Positions 24,383 through 33,260 are shown, numbered from the stretch's first letter. The stretch is 64,000 nucleotides of DNA from JACVRW01 sp963850205 (GCA_963850205.1 CAWKKJ010000012.1:186001-250000), one strand, 5' to 3'. Made by a program: numbers and translations. Notes: generated by a model from the sequence alone, not told the origin.

Positions 24383-25302
24383 CAGGCCGCGGCCTCCAGG
24401 CGTTCCTTGACCAGGCCGGGGATCTGAGAGATCTCCTCGGCCACCGTGATCCCGGCGGCCGCGAGCCGGGCGATCTTCTCGCCGGCGGTGTCCTCCTTGC
24501 CCTCCACGATCGTGCCGGCGTGGCCGAAGCTCATGCCGGGCATCTCGTCCATGAAGCGGCCGGCCATGAAGGCCACGATGGGCAGCTCGCGCTCGCTGGC
24601 CTCGGTCACGTGGCGGGCCAGCTCGGCCTCCATCCGCCCGCCGGGCTCGGTGTAGATCACGATCGCCCGAGTCTGGTCGTCCGCCTCGAACAGCGGCATC
24701 AGCTCGGCGTAGCTCGAGCCGATGATCGCGTCGCCGCCGATCGAGACGGCCGTGGACTGGCCCAGCCCGGCTGCGGTGAGCGTGGAGGACATCTCGGTGG
24801 TCATGCCGCCCGAGCGCGAGATCACACCCACCGGGCCGCTGGAGTACGCCTTCGCGGCGTCACGGGCCGGGCCGCCGATCCCGCCCATCTTGATCACGCC
24901 GGGCACGATGATCCCCAGGCAGTTCGGCCCGATGATGCGGGCCCCGTGCTCGCCGGCCAGCTCGACCATCTGGGCCGCGTCGCCGCGGGGGATCCGCTCC
25001 GTGACGATCACGATCAGCTTCACGCCGTTCTCGATCGCCTCGAACACGGCGTCCTTGGTGAAGGCGGGGGGTACGGTGACCACCGAGCCGTCGATCGGGC
25101 CGCCGTTGTGCTCCACCGCCTGGGCCACGGTGTCGAACACCGGCACGCCGTGCACGTCGCGCCCGAGGCGGCCCGGGGTGACGCCGCCCACGATGCGGGC
25201 GCCGGCGCCGTAGTCGAGGCACTCCCGGGTGAGGTTCACCGCCTCGCGGCCGGTGATGCCCTGGACGATGAAGGTGGTCTCCGCGTTGATGAGGATGCTC
25301 AC
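24382..25302 (-). CDS. Acid-CoA ligase alpha subunit (SucD-like; malate/C4-C5 dicarboxylate candidate)
   Basis: 306 residues. CoA-binding Rossmann domain (TFIVQGITGREAVNLTRECLDYG), mid-domain IIGPNCLGIIVPG and GPVGVISRSGGMTTEM, and the phosphohistidine loop SFGHAGTIVEG with its catalytic His. This is a complete ADP/GDP-forming alpha subunit as in succinyl-CoA synthetase or malate thiokinase (MtkB). The GTG at 25302 overlaps the beta-subunit stop (GTGA). The frame is open further upstream, but only as a shadow of that gene. Because a malyl-CoA lyase starts this operon, malate (or another C4/C5 dicarboxylate) is a better substrate guess than succinate; this is inferred from context. Confidence 0.85.
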   Translation of the reverse strand: MSILINAETTFIVQGITGREAVNLTRECLDYGAGARIVGGVTPGRLGRDVHGVPVFDTVAQAVEHNGGPIDGSVVTVPPAFTKDAVFEAIENGVKLIVIVTERIPRGDAAQMVELAGEHGARIIGPNCLGIIVPGVIKMGGIGGPARDAAKAYSSGPVGVISRSGGMTTEMSSTLTAAGLGQSTAVSIGGDAIIGSSYAELMPLFEADDQTRAIVIYTEPGGRMEAELARHVTEASERELPIVAFMAGRFMDEMPGMSFGHAGTIVEGKEDTAGEKIARLAAAGITVAEEISQIPGLVKERLEAAA

Positions 25303-26504
25303 GCCGCCTCGCCCTTCTCCACGGCCCGGCGGGCGGCCTCGTGCATCGACACCGAGCGGTCGCAGTACTCGACCCCGTACTTCTCGAGGATCTTGAAGCC
25401 CTGCTCCTCCCAGGCCCCCGGGATGCGGAAGATGGCGATCTTCTCGGCCGGGTCGTAGCCCAGCTCCAGGCAGGCCTTGATCACGCCGCGGGCCACGATG
25501 TCCACGCGAGTGTTGGAGACGATCGACATCATCACCGCGATCTTGTCCACGCCCTCCTTCTCCAGCACGAGCTTGGCCAGGCCGCACGCCTTGCGCACGG
25601 ACGGGTTGCCGCCGATCTCGCAGTAGTTGGCGGGCCTGCCCCCGTGGGCCCGGACCGCGTCGAACAGCGTCAGCGAGCCGCCGCCGGCCCCGATCACGAG
25701 GCCGAGGTCGCCGTCGAACTCGGTGACGTTCCCGGCCACCCCGCGGTGGTCCATCGCGTCGACCTCCTCGCCGGCCAGCTCGAAGGCGGTCGGCTCGCGG
25801 GCCTCGCGGGTCTCCTCGTCGCCCACGCCCAGGTCGGCCAGCAGCGCCTTCTGCCGCGGCCGGGCCTCGTTCTCCATGTCCATGTGGGCGTCGAGGGCCA
25901 CGAACGAGCCGTCCTCGAGCTCGCCGAGGGGGTTGATCTCGGCCAGCGTCATGTCGTTCGCGAGAAACAGCCGGGCCAGGCGCGAGAGGATGGGCGTGAT
26001 GCGGTTGAGCGCCCGACCGGTGACGCCCGTGGAGGCGATGACCTCCTTGGCCATGTAGTCGGAGAAGGGGTGGATGGTGGAGAAGTGCCGGCGGCCCACC
26101 TGCTCGGGCTGGTCCTCAGCCACCTGCTCGATGTCGATGCCGCCCACCGGCGAGAAGATCATCACCGGGCGCTTGGCCAGGCCGTCCCAGACCACCCCGG
26201 CGTAGTACTCCTGCTTGATCTCGGCCCGGGGATCGACGAGCACGCCGCGGGGCATGTGGCCGCCGATCTCGAGCTGCAGGATCGCCTCGGCGTGCTCGGC
26301 GGCCTGATCGGCGTCGTCGGCGAAGAGGACGCCGCCCGCCTTCATCCGCCCGCCGCTCAGCACCTGCGACTTGATGACCGTGGGGCCGCCGATCCTGTGG
26401 GCGATCTCCCGTGCCTCCTGCGCCGTGGTGGCGAACCCGAAGTCGGTGACCGGAATGCCGCCGCGGCGGGCGATCTCGCGGGATTCGAACTCGTAGAAGC
26501 GCAT
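25299..26504 (-). CDS. Acid-CoA ligase beta subunit (SucC-like, ATP-grasp)
   Basis: 401 residues. The N-terminal ATP-grasp region has MRFYEFESREIARRGGIPV, VIKSQVLSGGRMKAGGV and MTLAEINPLGE; the C-terminal CoA-ligase domain has DLGLVIGAGGGSLTLFDAVR and EIGGNPSVRKACGLAKLVL. It is more diverged from housekeeping SucC than expected: GGRMKAGGV replaces the usual AGGRGKAGGV, and the ~55 residues around DLGVGDEETREARE are unusual. It forms a heterodimer with the alpha subunit encoded 4 nt into its stop. The gene lies 28 nt after the lyase stop. Confidence 0.85.
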   Translation of the reverse strand: MRFYEFESREIARRGGIPVTDFGFATTAQEAREIAHRIGGPTVIKSQVLSGGRMKAGGVLFADDADQAAEHAEAILQLEIGGHMPRGVLVDPRAEIKQEYYAGVVWDGLAKRPVMIFSPVGGIDIEQVAEDQPEQVGRRHFSTIHPFSDYMAKEVIASTGVTGRALNRITPILSRLARLFLANDMTLAEINPLGELEDGSFVALDAHMDMENEARPRQKALLADLGVGDEETREAREPTAFELAGEEVDAMDHRGVAGNVTEFDGDLGLVIGAGGGSLTLFDAVRAHGGRPANYCEIGGNPSVRKACGLAKLVLEKEGVDKIAVMMSIVSNTRVDIVARGVIKACLELGYDPAEKIAIFRIPGAWEEQGFKILEKYGVEYCDRSVSMHEAARRAVEKGEAA

Positions 26505-26532
26505 GAGGGCGGCGGAAACTACCGCTCGGCGG

Positions 26533-27591
26533 CTACGCCGGCTGCAGCTCGTAGGCCTCGGCGAGCTCGGGGTCTTTCTTGGCCAGCATCTCGGCGAGGT
26601 CGACCATCACCTTGCACTGCTTCCAGGTCGCGTCGTCCTGCATCTTCCCGTCGATCATGTGCACGCCGCGGCCGTCCGGGATGGCCTCGATCACCTTCTT
26701 GGCGAAGCGGACCTCCTCGGGATCGGGCGAGAACACCTTCTTGGCGATGTCGATCTGCACCGGGTGCAGCGACCACGCGCCCACGCAGCCGAGCAGGAAG
26801 GCCGCCCTGAACTGGGCCTCGCAGCCGTCGGTGTCGCGGATGTCGCCGTAGGGGCCGTAGAAGGGCAGGATCCCGGCGGCGGCGCAGGCGTCGACCATGC
26901 GGGCGATCGAGTAGTGCCAGGGGTCCTGCTGGGCGGTGGCCCGGGGCGCGTCGGGGTCGTCGGGCGAGGGGTCCTCGATCACCCGGTAGCCGGGGTGACC
27001 GCCGCCGACGCGGGTGGTCTTCATGCGCCGGTTGGCGGCCAGGTCGGCCGGGCCGAAGCTCATGCCCTGCATGCGCGGGCTGGCCGTGGCGATGGCCTCG
27101 ACGTTCGTCACCCCGCGGGCGGTCTCCAGCAGGGCGTGGACCAGGATCGGGCGCTCCAGCTCGGCCCGGGCCTCGAGCTGGGCCAGCAGCCGGTCGACGT
27201 AGTGGATGTCCTCGGGGCCCTCCACCTTGGGCACCATCACCACGCTGAGCCGGTCGCCGATCTCGGAGACCAGCCCGGTGAGGTCGTCCAGGAACCAGGG
27301 GCTCTCGAGCGCGTTCACCCGGCTCCAAAGCGCGGTCTCCCCGAGGTCCATCTCGCGGCCCACGCGAATGAGCCCCTCCCGGGCCGCCTCCTTTCGGTCC
27401 ACCGGCACAGCGTCCTCGAGGTTGCCGAGCAGGATGTCGACCTGGGGGGCGATGTCGGGCGCCTTGGCCACCATCTTCTCGTTGGAGAAGTCGAGGAAGT
27501 GGATCATCCGGGAGGGCCCGATCGGGATCTCCGTGAGCGGGTCGGGAGCCCCGATGGCGAGCGGCTTGAGGAAATCTCGTGGGTTCTGCAT
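26533..27591 (-). CDS. mcl: L-malyl-CoA / beta-methylmalyl-CoA / citramalyl-CoA lyase
   Basis: 352 residues, HpcH/HpaI-CitE barrel family. Several stretches match what I recall of the Chloroflexus and Rhodobacter malyl-CoA lyases: LKPLAIGAPDPL at the N-terminus, LLGNLEDAVPVDRKEAA (Mg-binding E/D), SFGPADLAANRRMKTTRVGG, FYGPYGDI and the C-terminal GVHMIDGKMQDDATWKQCK. The enzyme cleaves (or forms) malyl-CoA from acetyl-CoA and glyoxylate and often also handles methylmalyl- and citramalyl-CoA. I chose the ATG at 27591 (MQNPRDFLKP) over one 14 codons upstream, because family similarity begins here and TAGATT lies 10 nt before it. It is first in the operon and divergent from a MaoC hydratase. Confidence 0.9.
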   Translation of the reverse strand: MQNPRDFLKPLAIGAPDPLTEIPIGPSRMIHFLDFSNEKMVAKAPDIAPQVDILLGNLEDAVPVDRKEAAREGLIRVGREMDLGETALWSRVNALESPWFLDDLTGLVSEIGDRLSVVMVPKVEGPEDIHYVDRLLAQLEARAELERPILVHALLETARGVTNVEAIATASPRMQGMSFGPADLAANRRMKTTRVGGGHPGYRVIEDPSPDDPDAPRATAQQDPWHYSIARMVDACAAAGILPFYGPYGDIRDTDGCEAQFRAAFLLGCVGAWSLHPVQIDIAKKVFSPDPEEVRFAKKVIEAIPDGRGVHMIDGKMQDDATWKQCKVMVDLAEMLAKKDPELAEAYELQPA

Positions 27592-27601
27592 GCGGCGACG
27601 G

Positions 27602-27621
27602 AATCTAGCGGCGGCTAGCAT
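27602..27621. promoter_or_regulatory. Back-to-back -10 elements between mcl and the MaoC gene
   Basis: TAGATT on the minus strand (27607-27602) ends 10 nt before the mcl ATG; TAGCAT on the plus strand (27616-27621) ends 10 nt before the MaoC ATG. Only 8 bp separate them in a 40-bp gap, so each -35 region lies over the other transcript and firing of one should affect the other. Confidence 0.5.
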
Positions 27622-27631
27622 TCCGCGCCCC

Positions 27632-28141
27632 ATGAGCGAGATCGAGACCGGCCAAGCCGATCGTGAGGCCTCCGGCGCCCGCCCCTACGGCCGCTACCTC
27701 GAGGACTTCGACGTCGGCGCCGTCTACAAGCATTGGCCGGCGAAGACCGTGACCGAGGCCGACGACCATCTCTTCTGCCTGCTCACCATGAACCATCACC
27801 CGCTGCACATCAACGACGTGTACGCGGCCGAGTCGCAGCAGGGCCGCAACGTGGTGGTGGGGCCGCTGGTCTACTCGCTCGCGCTGGGGATGTCGGTGGC
27901 CGACGTGTCGGGCAAGGCGATCGCCAACCTGGCCACCGAGGAGCTGTCCCACCCGGCGCCGGTCTTCCACGGCGACACGCTGTTCGCCGAGTCCGAGGTG
28001 CTCGACGTGAGGCCCTCCCAGTCGAAGCTGGACCGGGGGATCGTGAAGGTACACACGCGCGTCCTCAACCAGGAGGGCACGCTGGTGGCGGAGTTCAAGC
28101 GGGCCGTGCTGGTGCCGCGGCGAACGCCGGGCTCGGCCTAG
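27632..28141 (+). CDS. MaoC-type (R)-hydratase/dehydratase (mesaconyl- or itaconyl-CoA hydratase candidate)
   Basis: 169 residues, single hotdog MaoC domain. The hydratase signature is DDHLFCLLTMNHHPLHINDVYA, with the Asp/His pair in MNHHPLHIND, followed by GRNVVVGPLVYSLALGMSV and ELSHPAPVFHGDTLFAESEV. MaoC enzymes add water to short enoyl-CoA esters. Beside malyl/citramalyl-CoA lyase, the obvious reactions are mesaconyl-CoA to beta-methylmalyl-CoA or itaconyl-CoA to citramalyl-CoA. It diverges from mcl over a 40-bp gap and overlaps the convergent CAP-domain gene by 4 nt. Confidence 0.85.
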   Translation: MSEIETGQADREASGARPYGRYLEDFDVGAVYKHWPAKTVTEADDHLFCLLTMNHHPLHINDVYAAESQQGRNVVVGPLVYSLALGMSVADVSGKAIANLATEELSHPAPVFHGDTLFAESEVLDVRPSQSKLDRGIVKVHTRVLNQEGTLVAEFKRAVLVPRRTPGSA

Positions 28142-28599
28142 TAGCGGCCGAACTGCGCCACCCAGATCGTCGTCCGCCGGCCCCCGAAGCGCCCCACCGC
28201 GCGCCCGGCGCCCACGCGGCTGTACGCGCGGCTGAGGATCACCGCCCGGTGGCCGGGCGAGTTCATCCAGCGGCTGACCGTCCAGCGCCGGTGCGGCCGT
28301 GGGCTGGTGTGCAGGGCCAGGATCTCGCCCAGCGCCCGGAAGCGGGGGCTGGCCCGGATCCTCGCCGCGTGGCCGAAGTAGTCGGTACGCATCAGGTGGC
28401 CCGCGAACGCGCGCGACGAGCGCGCCAGGCTGGGGGCGAGGCGGAGCGGCCGGAGCCCGTGGCGCGCACGGGCGGCGTTGATCGCGTCGACCATCGCGGG
28501 CTCGGCCGGTGCGGCCGTGGCGGCCGCCGGCACCAGCCCGGGGGCAAACAGGCAGCACGCGAGTGCGATCCGCAGAGCGACGGCACGTAAACCTGGCAC
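28138..28599 (-). CDS. Secreted CAP (SCP/PR1-like, YkwD-type) domain protein
   Basis: 153 residues. An N-terminal signal peptide (VALRIALACCLFAPGLVPAAATAAP) precedes a short CAP domain: INAARARHGLRPLRLAPSLA, AFAGHLMRTDYFGH, WMNSPGHRAVILSRAYSRVG and WVAQFGRY. The His of YFGH and the SPGHR block belong to the CAP cavity; the domain is near the minimal size. CAP proteins are extracellular with varied roles. The GTG start has a strong GAGGGGG ribosome site 5 nt upstream. Its 3' end overlaps the MaoC gene by 4 nt. Confidence 0.82.
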   Translation of the reverse strand: MPGLRAVALRIALACCLFAPGLVPAAATAAPAEPAMVDAINAARARHGLRPLRLAPSLARSSRAFAGHLMRTDYFGHAARIRASPRFRALGEILALHTSPRPHRRWTVSRWMNSPGHRAVILSRAYSRVGAGRAVGRFGGRRTTIWVAQFGRY

Positions 28600-28754
28600 C
28601 CGACCCCCTCTTTCGCGAGCCTACGGGGTTAGCTGACGGGCTCGCGCAGAAAGAGCAGCGCGCCGCGATTCGGCGACCGCGGTTGGCCCCAACGACCTGG
28701 TTCCCCCGTTCGCCGGCGGGACGACCCCGGCAGCGATTCGGCAGTTCGGCGCGC

Positions 28755-28760
28755 CATAGT
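28755..28760 (+). promoter_or_regulatory. Putative -10 (CATAGT) for glycosyltransferase 28770-29876
   Basis: CATAGT ends 9 nt before the GTG start, in the 170-bp divergent gap 28600-28769, which otherwise shows no gene. Confidence 0.45.
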
Positions 28761-28769
28761 ACCCGAAGG

Positions 28770-29876
28770 GTGCGGAACGGTGATCAGACGCAAGGAAGTG
28801 CCCGCCGGATCCACATCGTGGAGGCGGGGGGCCGCGGGGGCGTCTACCAGCACGCGCTGGCAGTGGCCGCGGCGCTGGGCCGCGACGGCGAGGCCGTGCT
28901 GCTGCACACCGCCACCGACCCCGAGCTGGACCCCGCCGGGGAGGTGGAGCTCTGCCGCTGCGTCGACTGGCACCGCGACGACCCTTCGCGGCTTCGCCCG
29001 GTGCGGATCCTGTGGAGCTGGCTGGCCCGCACGACCCCTCACCTGCTGCGGGCCGTCCGGCCCGGCGACGTCTACCACTTCCAGGGCGAGTTCAAGTCGG
29101 TGCTGGTGACGATCGGCCTGCTGCTGCAGCGCCTGCGTCGCCGCCGCAGGGTCGTGCTGAGCCGGCACAACACCTTCGCCCGCTCGGACCGCCGGATCGA
29201 CGAGCTCATGATGCACGCCGACGCCCGCCTCGCGCAGGCGATCGTGGTCTTCTCGGGTCCCGACGCCGAGCGCATCCGCGCGCTCGGTGGCCACCCCGTG
29301 ATCGCGCCACTGGCCCAGTACGCGCCGCCTGTGGCCCCCGAGGCGCGCGAGCGATGGCGGCAGCGGTGGGGCGCCGACGAATCGGCCGCGGTGCTGTTCG
29401 CCGGCCAGATCCGCCCGGACAAGCGCCTCGACCTGGCCATCGAGGCCTCGGCGCTCATGGACCGCGACCACGTGCTGGCCGTGGTGGGGGAGGACCTGGG
29501 CGATCTCGACCGCTGCCGGCGCCTGGCCGCCGATCGGGGCGTGAGCGTCTCGGTGGCCGACGAGTACGTGCCGCTGGACGAGTTCGCGGCGGCGCTGACA
29601 GCCGCGGACGTGGTGGTGTGTCCCTACGACCGCGGCAGCCAGAGCGGCATCCTGGCGCTCGCGCGGACGCTCGGGGCGCGTACAGTGGCGAGCGACGTGG
29701 GCGGATTCGCAGAGCTGGCGACGGCGGTGGCGCCGCCGGGGGACGCGGCGGCACTGGCCCGCACGCTCGACGCTGTGCTGGGGGAGCGCCGCGAGCGCGC
29801 AGACATGGAGGCCGGTGTGGTTCGCGCCCACCTGCAGGCGTACGGAATGGAGAGAGAGGTGACCGATGGCGCTTGA
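28770..29876 (+). CDS. GT4-family glycosyltransferase
   Basis: 368 residues, GT-B fold: IHIVEAGGRGGVYQHALAVA (acceptor side), SRHNTFARSD, VLFAGQIRPDKRLDLAIEAS, and the donor-side loop CPYDRGSQSGILALARTLGA, where the usual EGFGL is replaced by GSQSGIL with no conserved Glu at the expected place. The GTG at 28770 sits 9 nt after CATAGT; the frame is open upstream but without coding character. Its 3' end overlaps the aminotransferase start by 11 nt. It opens the second EPS locus. Confidence 0.82.
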   Translation: MRNGDQTQGSARRIHIVEAGGRGGVYQHALAVAAALGRDGEAVLLHTATDPELDPAGEVELCRCVDWHRDDPSRLRPVRILWSWLARTTPHLLRAVRPGDVYHFQGEFKSVLVTIGLLLQRLRRRRRVVLSRHNTFARSDRRIDELMMHADARLAQAIVVFSGPDAERIRALGGHPVIAPLAQYAPPVAPEARERWRQRWGADESAAVLFAGQIRPDKRLDLAIEASALMDRDHVLAVVGEDLGDLDRCRRLAADRGVSVSVADEYVPLDEFAAALTAADVVVCPYDRGSQSGILALARTLGARTVASDVGGFAELATAVAPPGDAAALARTLDAVLGERRERADMEAGVVRAHLQAYGMEREVTDGA

Positions 29877-31042
29877 GCCCATCCCCGTGTTCGACGTCCG
29901 CTTGGGTGAGCACGAGGTAGAGGCCGCGGCCGCGACCCTGCGCTCCGGCTGGCTCACCATGGGCCCGCGCACCCAGGACTTCGAGCGCGAGTACGCCGAC
30001 TACCTGGGCGTCCCGCACGCCGTGGCCGTCTCGAGCTGCACCGCGGCGCTGCACCTCGCCTACCTGGCCGCCGGCGTCGGCCCCGGCGACGAGGTGATCG
30101 TGCCGGGCATCACCTTCGTCGCGACCGCCGCCGCGGCGCGCTACTGCGGCGCCACGCCGGTGCTCGCCGAGGTGCTGGGCCAGCACGACCTGAGCCTCGA
30201 TCCCGATGACGTGGCCGCCCGCATCACCGACCGGACCAAGGCCGTGGTCCCGGTTCACTACGGCGGCTACGCCGCGCCGATGGAGCCGCTGCGGCAGCTC
30301 TGCGAGGAGCACGGCCTGGCCCTGATCGAGGACGCCGCCCACAGCCCCGACGCCACCGAGGTCGGCGGCGATCGCAAGCTGGGCACGATCGGGCTGGCGG
30401 GCGCGTTCAGCTTCTTCTCGAACAAGATCTTCTCCTGCGGGGAGGGCGGCCTGGTCGCCACCGCCGACGACGAGGTGGCCGAGCTGGCCAAAAAGCCGCC
30501 GCTCGCACGCCATGACCTCGGGCACCTGGGACCGGCACAAGGGCCACGCCCTCGGCTACGACGTGGTGGGGGTGGGCTACAACTACCGCATGGACGAGCC
30601 CCGGGCCGCCCTGCTGTCGGCGCGGCTGCCCGGGCTGGCGGCGGACATCGCCCAGCGCCGGGAGGTCACCCGGCGCTACCGCGAGCTGCTGGCCGGCATG
30701 CCCGAGCTCGAGCTCCCCTACGGCGACGACCAGGTGGGCGCCAGCTCCTGTTACGTCATGCCGGTGATGCTGCGCGACGAGGAGCTGCGCGACCCGTTGC
30801 GCCGCCTGCTCTCCGAGCGCTTCAAGATCCAGACGACCATGCTCTATCCCTCGATCAACGAGTTCACCGCCTACCGGGGCGACACCCAAGGCGAGCTGCC
30901 GCGCTGCGAGCGGGTGGCCCGCACCCAGCTCACCATCCCGCTCTACCCGCACCTCGGGGAGGAGCGTCAGGACCGGGTGGTGGCCTCCCTGCGCGAGGCG
31001 CTGGAAGAGCTGTCCGGGCTCCACGCCCCGCCGCAGCGGTGA
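29866..31042 (+). CDS. DegT/DnrJ/EryC1-type sugar aminotransferase (one frameshift)
   Basis: 391 residues once a single extra base near 30494-30500 is removed. Part 1 (29866 to ~30500): LRSGWLTMGPRTQDFEREYA, SSCTAALHLAYLAAGVGPGDEVI, VPVHYGGYAAPM, LIEDAAHSPDA and the PLP-lysine region FSFFSNKIFSCGEGG. Part 2 (from ~30500, next frame): SHAMTSGTWDRHKGH, DVVGVGYNYRMDEPRAAL and IPLYPHLGEE. These enzymes make amino-sugars on nucleotide or keto-sugar substrates with PLP. Both halves are well conserved, with no in-frame stops, so a sequencing indel is more likely than decay. It overlaps the preceding glycosyltransferase by 11 nt. Confidence 0.82.
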
Positions 31043-32041
31043 CCGGGCGGTCGAGGGCGCCGAGCAGCGCGCTCCAGGGACGGGCGTACGGGGCCACGAG
31101 GCGCGCCAGGCGTTCCAGGTCGGTCCAGCCCCGAGCCGCCTCCCAGCCCAGGTGGAGCGTGATCGGGATCCACGTGCCCGGACGCAGCTCGATCGCGCGG
31201 CGGGCCGCAGGCAGGATCTCGCCGGCCGTCCCGTAGAAGGGTGGATAGGAGGGCATGTAGACGGCCCCGTCGCGGACCAGCGGTATGCCTTGGAAGCCCA
31301 GCATCCGAACGCTCTCCGGCCCACCGCAGATGACCGCGAAGCGCTCCGCCAGCTGGCGGTACTGCCATGCCCGGAAGCGGTTGAAGGGGGGCACGAAGGC
31401 CCACGGCTGCAGACCGGCCTCGGCGAGCTCGGCATCCGCGCGGTCGAGCAGATCCGCGAGCCCTTCCGCGGAGAGCCCGCACAGCTCGCAGTGTCGTTGT
31501 GGAGAACTGGACCAGTTGGCGATGGGTGAGCCCGTGCACCGCCGGCTCGGCGCCCTCGGGCGCACGCCCAGGGCGAGGAGCTCTCGCTCCCCGGCGGTCA
31601 GCGGACGATCGCCTGCGGCGTCGGGATCGAGATAGTGCTCGCTGGGGCGGGGCAGCACCGCAAGCAGGTAGGGCACGCCGGCGCCGGCCATGATCTCGTG
31701 GAAGCGCCGGAAGTCGTCCTCCGAGCCCTGCCCGTTCCGGTCCTCCACATCCGCCTCCGGGAACTCGTCCAAACGCACGAGAAACCGGGGCACCGCCGGC
31801 GCCCGATCGCCCAGCACCGTGCGGCGCGCCGCCATCTGCGGCTCGAGCACCCAGCTCTCGTAGGCGTCCCTCTTGCCCTTGACCGCGAGCGCCTCGGCCA
31901 CGCCGAGGGGCCTGGGGGGAAGCGACGAGGGCGCACGGCGCTCTGGACCTCCGGCCGGATCAGCTCCTCCTCCGCCACGAGCTGATGGGCCAGTTCGGCC
32001 TCGAACAGAAGGCGTGCGCTCTGGCGCTCGTCCTCGGTCAC
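30930..32041 (-). pseudogene. Polysaccharide deacetylase-like protein (DUF2334-like), frameshifted
   Basis: Three frame changes. The N-terminus (VTEDERQSARLLFEAELAHQ) starts at GTG 32041. Near 31915 (a G6 run) the frame moves to a segment reading YESWVLEPQMAARR, PRFLVRLDEFPEADVEDR and YLLAVLPRPSEHYLDPDAAG. Between ~31555 and ~31495 another frame gives AVHGLTHRQLVQ, and then the former frame returns (AGLQPWAFVPPFNRFRAW, ITLHLGWEAARGW). LDEFP and HGLTH are the metal-ligand motifs of NodB-like deacetylases. The 3' end overlaps the convergent aminotransferase by ~110 nt, so the true stop may be earlier. It probably deacetylates a surface glycan if intact in the cell. Confidence 0.65.
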
Positions 32042-32076
32042 GGTCCCACATGATGACGGCTTGGCGCCGCCGACCC

Positions 32077-32082
32077 TATATT
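32077..32082 (+). promoter_or_regulatory. Putative -10 (TATATT) for glycosyltransferase 32093-33241
   Basis: TATATT, the best -10 match in the window, ends 10 nt before the ATG. A weak ATGACG lies 18 bp upstream as a possible -35. Confidence 0.55.
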
Positions 32083-32092
32083 CGGCAGTGAA

Positions 32093-33241
32093 ATGGCTGA
32101 CCGCCCCTTCCATGTGATCTCCGTTCAGACGACCTCCGAGAAGGGCGGGGCCGAGTACTCGAACGTCGACCTGCTGGAGGGCCTCGCCGATCGGGGCATG
32201 CGCGTGCGGCTGTTCACGAACCTGCCGGAGATCGCGGCGGACTCGACCGTGCCGGTCACGACCGTGGATCTCGGCCCCAAGCTGTCGACCCGGACGGTGG
32301 GCCGGGTGGCGCGCGGCTTCGGGCCGTGGCTCCTGCGCCTCTTCGGTGCGCTGCGGAAAGAGGTAGGCGAGAACGGGCCGGTGGATGCGCTCCTCGTGCA
32401 CTACAAGAAGGAGCAGCTCATGGCCGCGCTGGTGCCCCGGCGCCTGGCGCGGTCGGTGGTCTGGGCGGAGTGGGGACCCGTGCCGGTGCAGTTCCGCACA
32501 GGTCTCCCGCGGCGGGCCTACGTGTTCGCCGCCCGGCGCGCGGCCTGGATCATCGCCATCTCCGAGGGCACGAAGCGCTCGATCGCCGATGTGGGCGTTC
32601 CGGAGGACAAGATCGTGGTCCTCCCCAACGCCGTGGACGTGGAGGCGATGAACTTCGATCCCGAGGCCCGGGAACGCCTGCGCCGTGAGTGGGACGTCGG
32701 CCCGGACACGTTCGTGGCCAGCTGCGTGAGCCGCCTCCACCCCAAGAAGCGTCTGGACGTCCTGGTGGAGTCGCTCGCGTCCCTCGACGGTGACGTGCTG
32801 CTGGTACTGGCCGGCGACGGCGAGGAGCAGGAGCGGCTGCGGCTGCTTGCCGCCCCCTACGCCGAAAAGGTCCGCTTCGTGCCCACGCCGCGAGGCTATA
32901 TCTGGGAGATCATGTCGGCCGGCGACATCGCGCTGTTCTCGCCGGCGCCCACCGAGGGCTCGCCGATCGTGGTGGTCATGGCCCAGCTGGCCCGCCGGGC
33001 CGTCGTGGCCACGGGACCCGAGGGGGTCCGGGAGATGGTGGTGCCCGGCACGGGCACGATCGTCGAGCCCGAGCACGACCCCGACGCGTTGGCGAAGGTG
33101 ATCGACGAGTACCGCCGCGACCCCGAGCGCCGCGCTCGCGAGGGCGAGCAGGCCCGCGCGCGGGCGGTGGAGCGCTACGACCGGCGCCGGATCGAGGACA
33201 CCTGCGCCGAGCTGTTGCGCGACGCCGCAGCGCGCGGATGA
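32093..33241 (+). CDS. GT4-family glycosyltransferase
   Basis: 382 residues, intact. GT-B blocks: SEKGGAEYSNVDLLEGLADRG, WIIAISEGTKRSIADVGVPEDKI, VVLPNAVDVEAMNF, SCVSRLHPKKRLDVLVESL and the donor-binding PAPTEGSPIVVVMAQLARRAV. It is unusual among its neighbours in having no frameshift. The ATG follows TATATT by 10 nt. A nucleotidyltransferase follows 19 nt downstream and has its own -10-like element. It adds a hexose-type sugar to a lipid-linked or protein acceptor, by family rule. Confidence 0.87.
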   Translation: MADRPFHVISVQTTSEKGGAEYSNVDLLEGLADRGMRVRLFTNLPEIAADSTVPVTTVDLGPKLSTRTVGRVARGFGPWLLRLFGALRKEVGENGPVDALLVHYKKEQLMAALVPRRLARSVVWAEWGPVPVQFRTGLPRRAYVFAARRAAWIIAISEGTKRSIADVGVPEDKIVVLPNAVDVEAMNFDPEARERLRREWDVGPDTFVASCVSRLHPKKRLDVLVESLASLDGDVLLVLAGDGEEQERLRLLAAPYAEKVRFVPTPRGYIWEIMSAGDIALFSPAPTEGSPIVVVMAQLARRAVVATGPEGVREMVVPGTGTIVEPEHDPDALAKVIDEYRRDPERRAREGEQARARAVERYDRRRIEDTCAELLRDAAARG

Positions 33242-33246
33242 GCGAC

Positions 33247-33252
33247 TAAGCT
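33247..33252 (+). promoter_or_regulatory. Putative -10 (TAAGCT) for nucleotidyltransferase at 33261
   Basis: TAAGCT ends 8 nt before a GTG start, directly after the preceding gene. Confidence 0.4.
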
Positions 33253-33260
33253 GCAGCGGA

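Noticed and set aside
24382..26504. Calling the SucC/SucD-like pair the TCA-cycle succinyl-CoA synthetase
   Set aside because: The pair lies in an operon led by malyl-CoA lyase, and the beta subunit is diverged. Succinate remains possible but is not the best guess.
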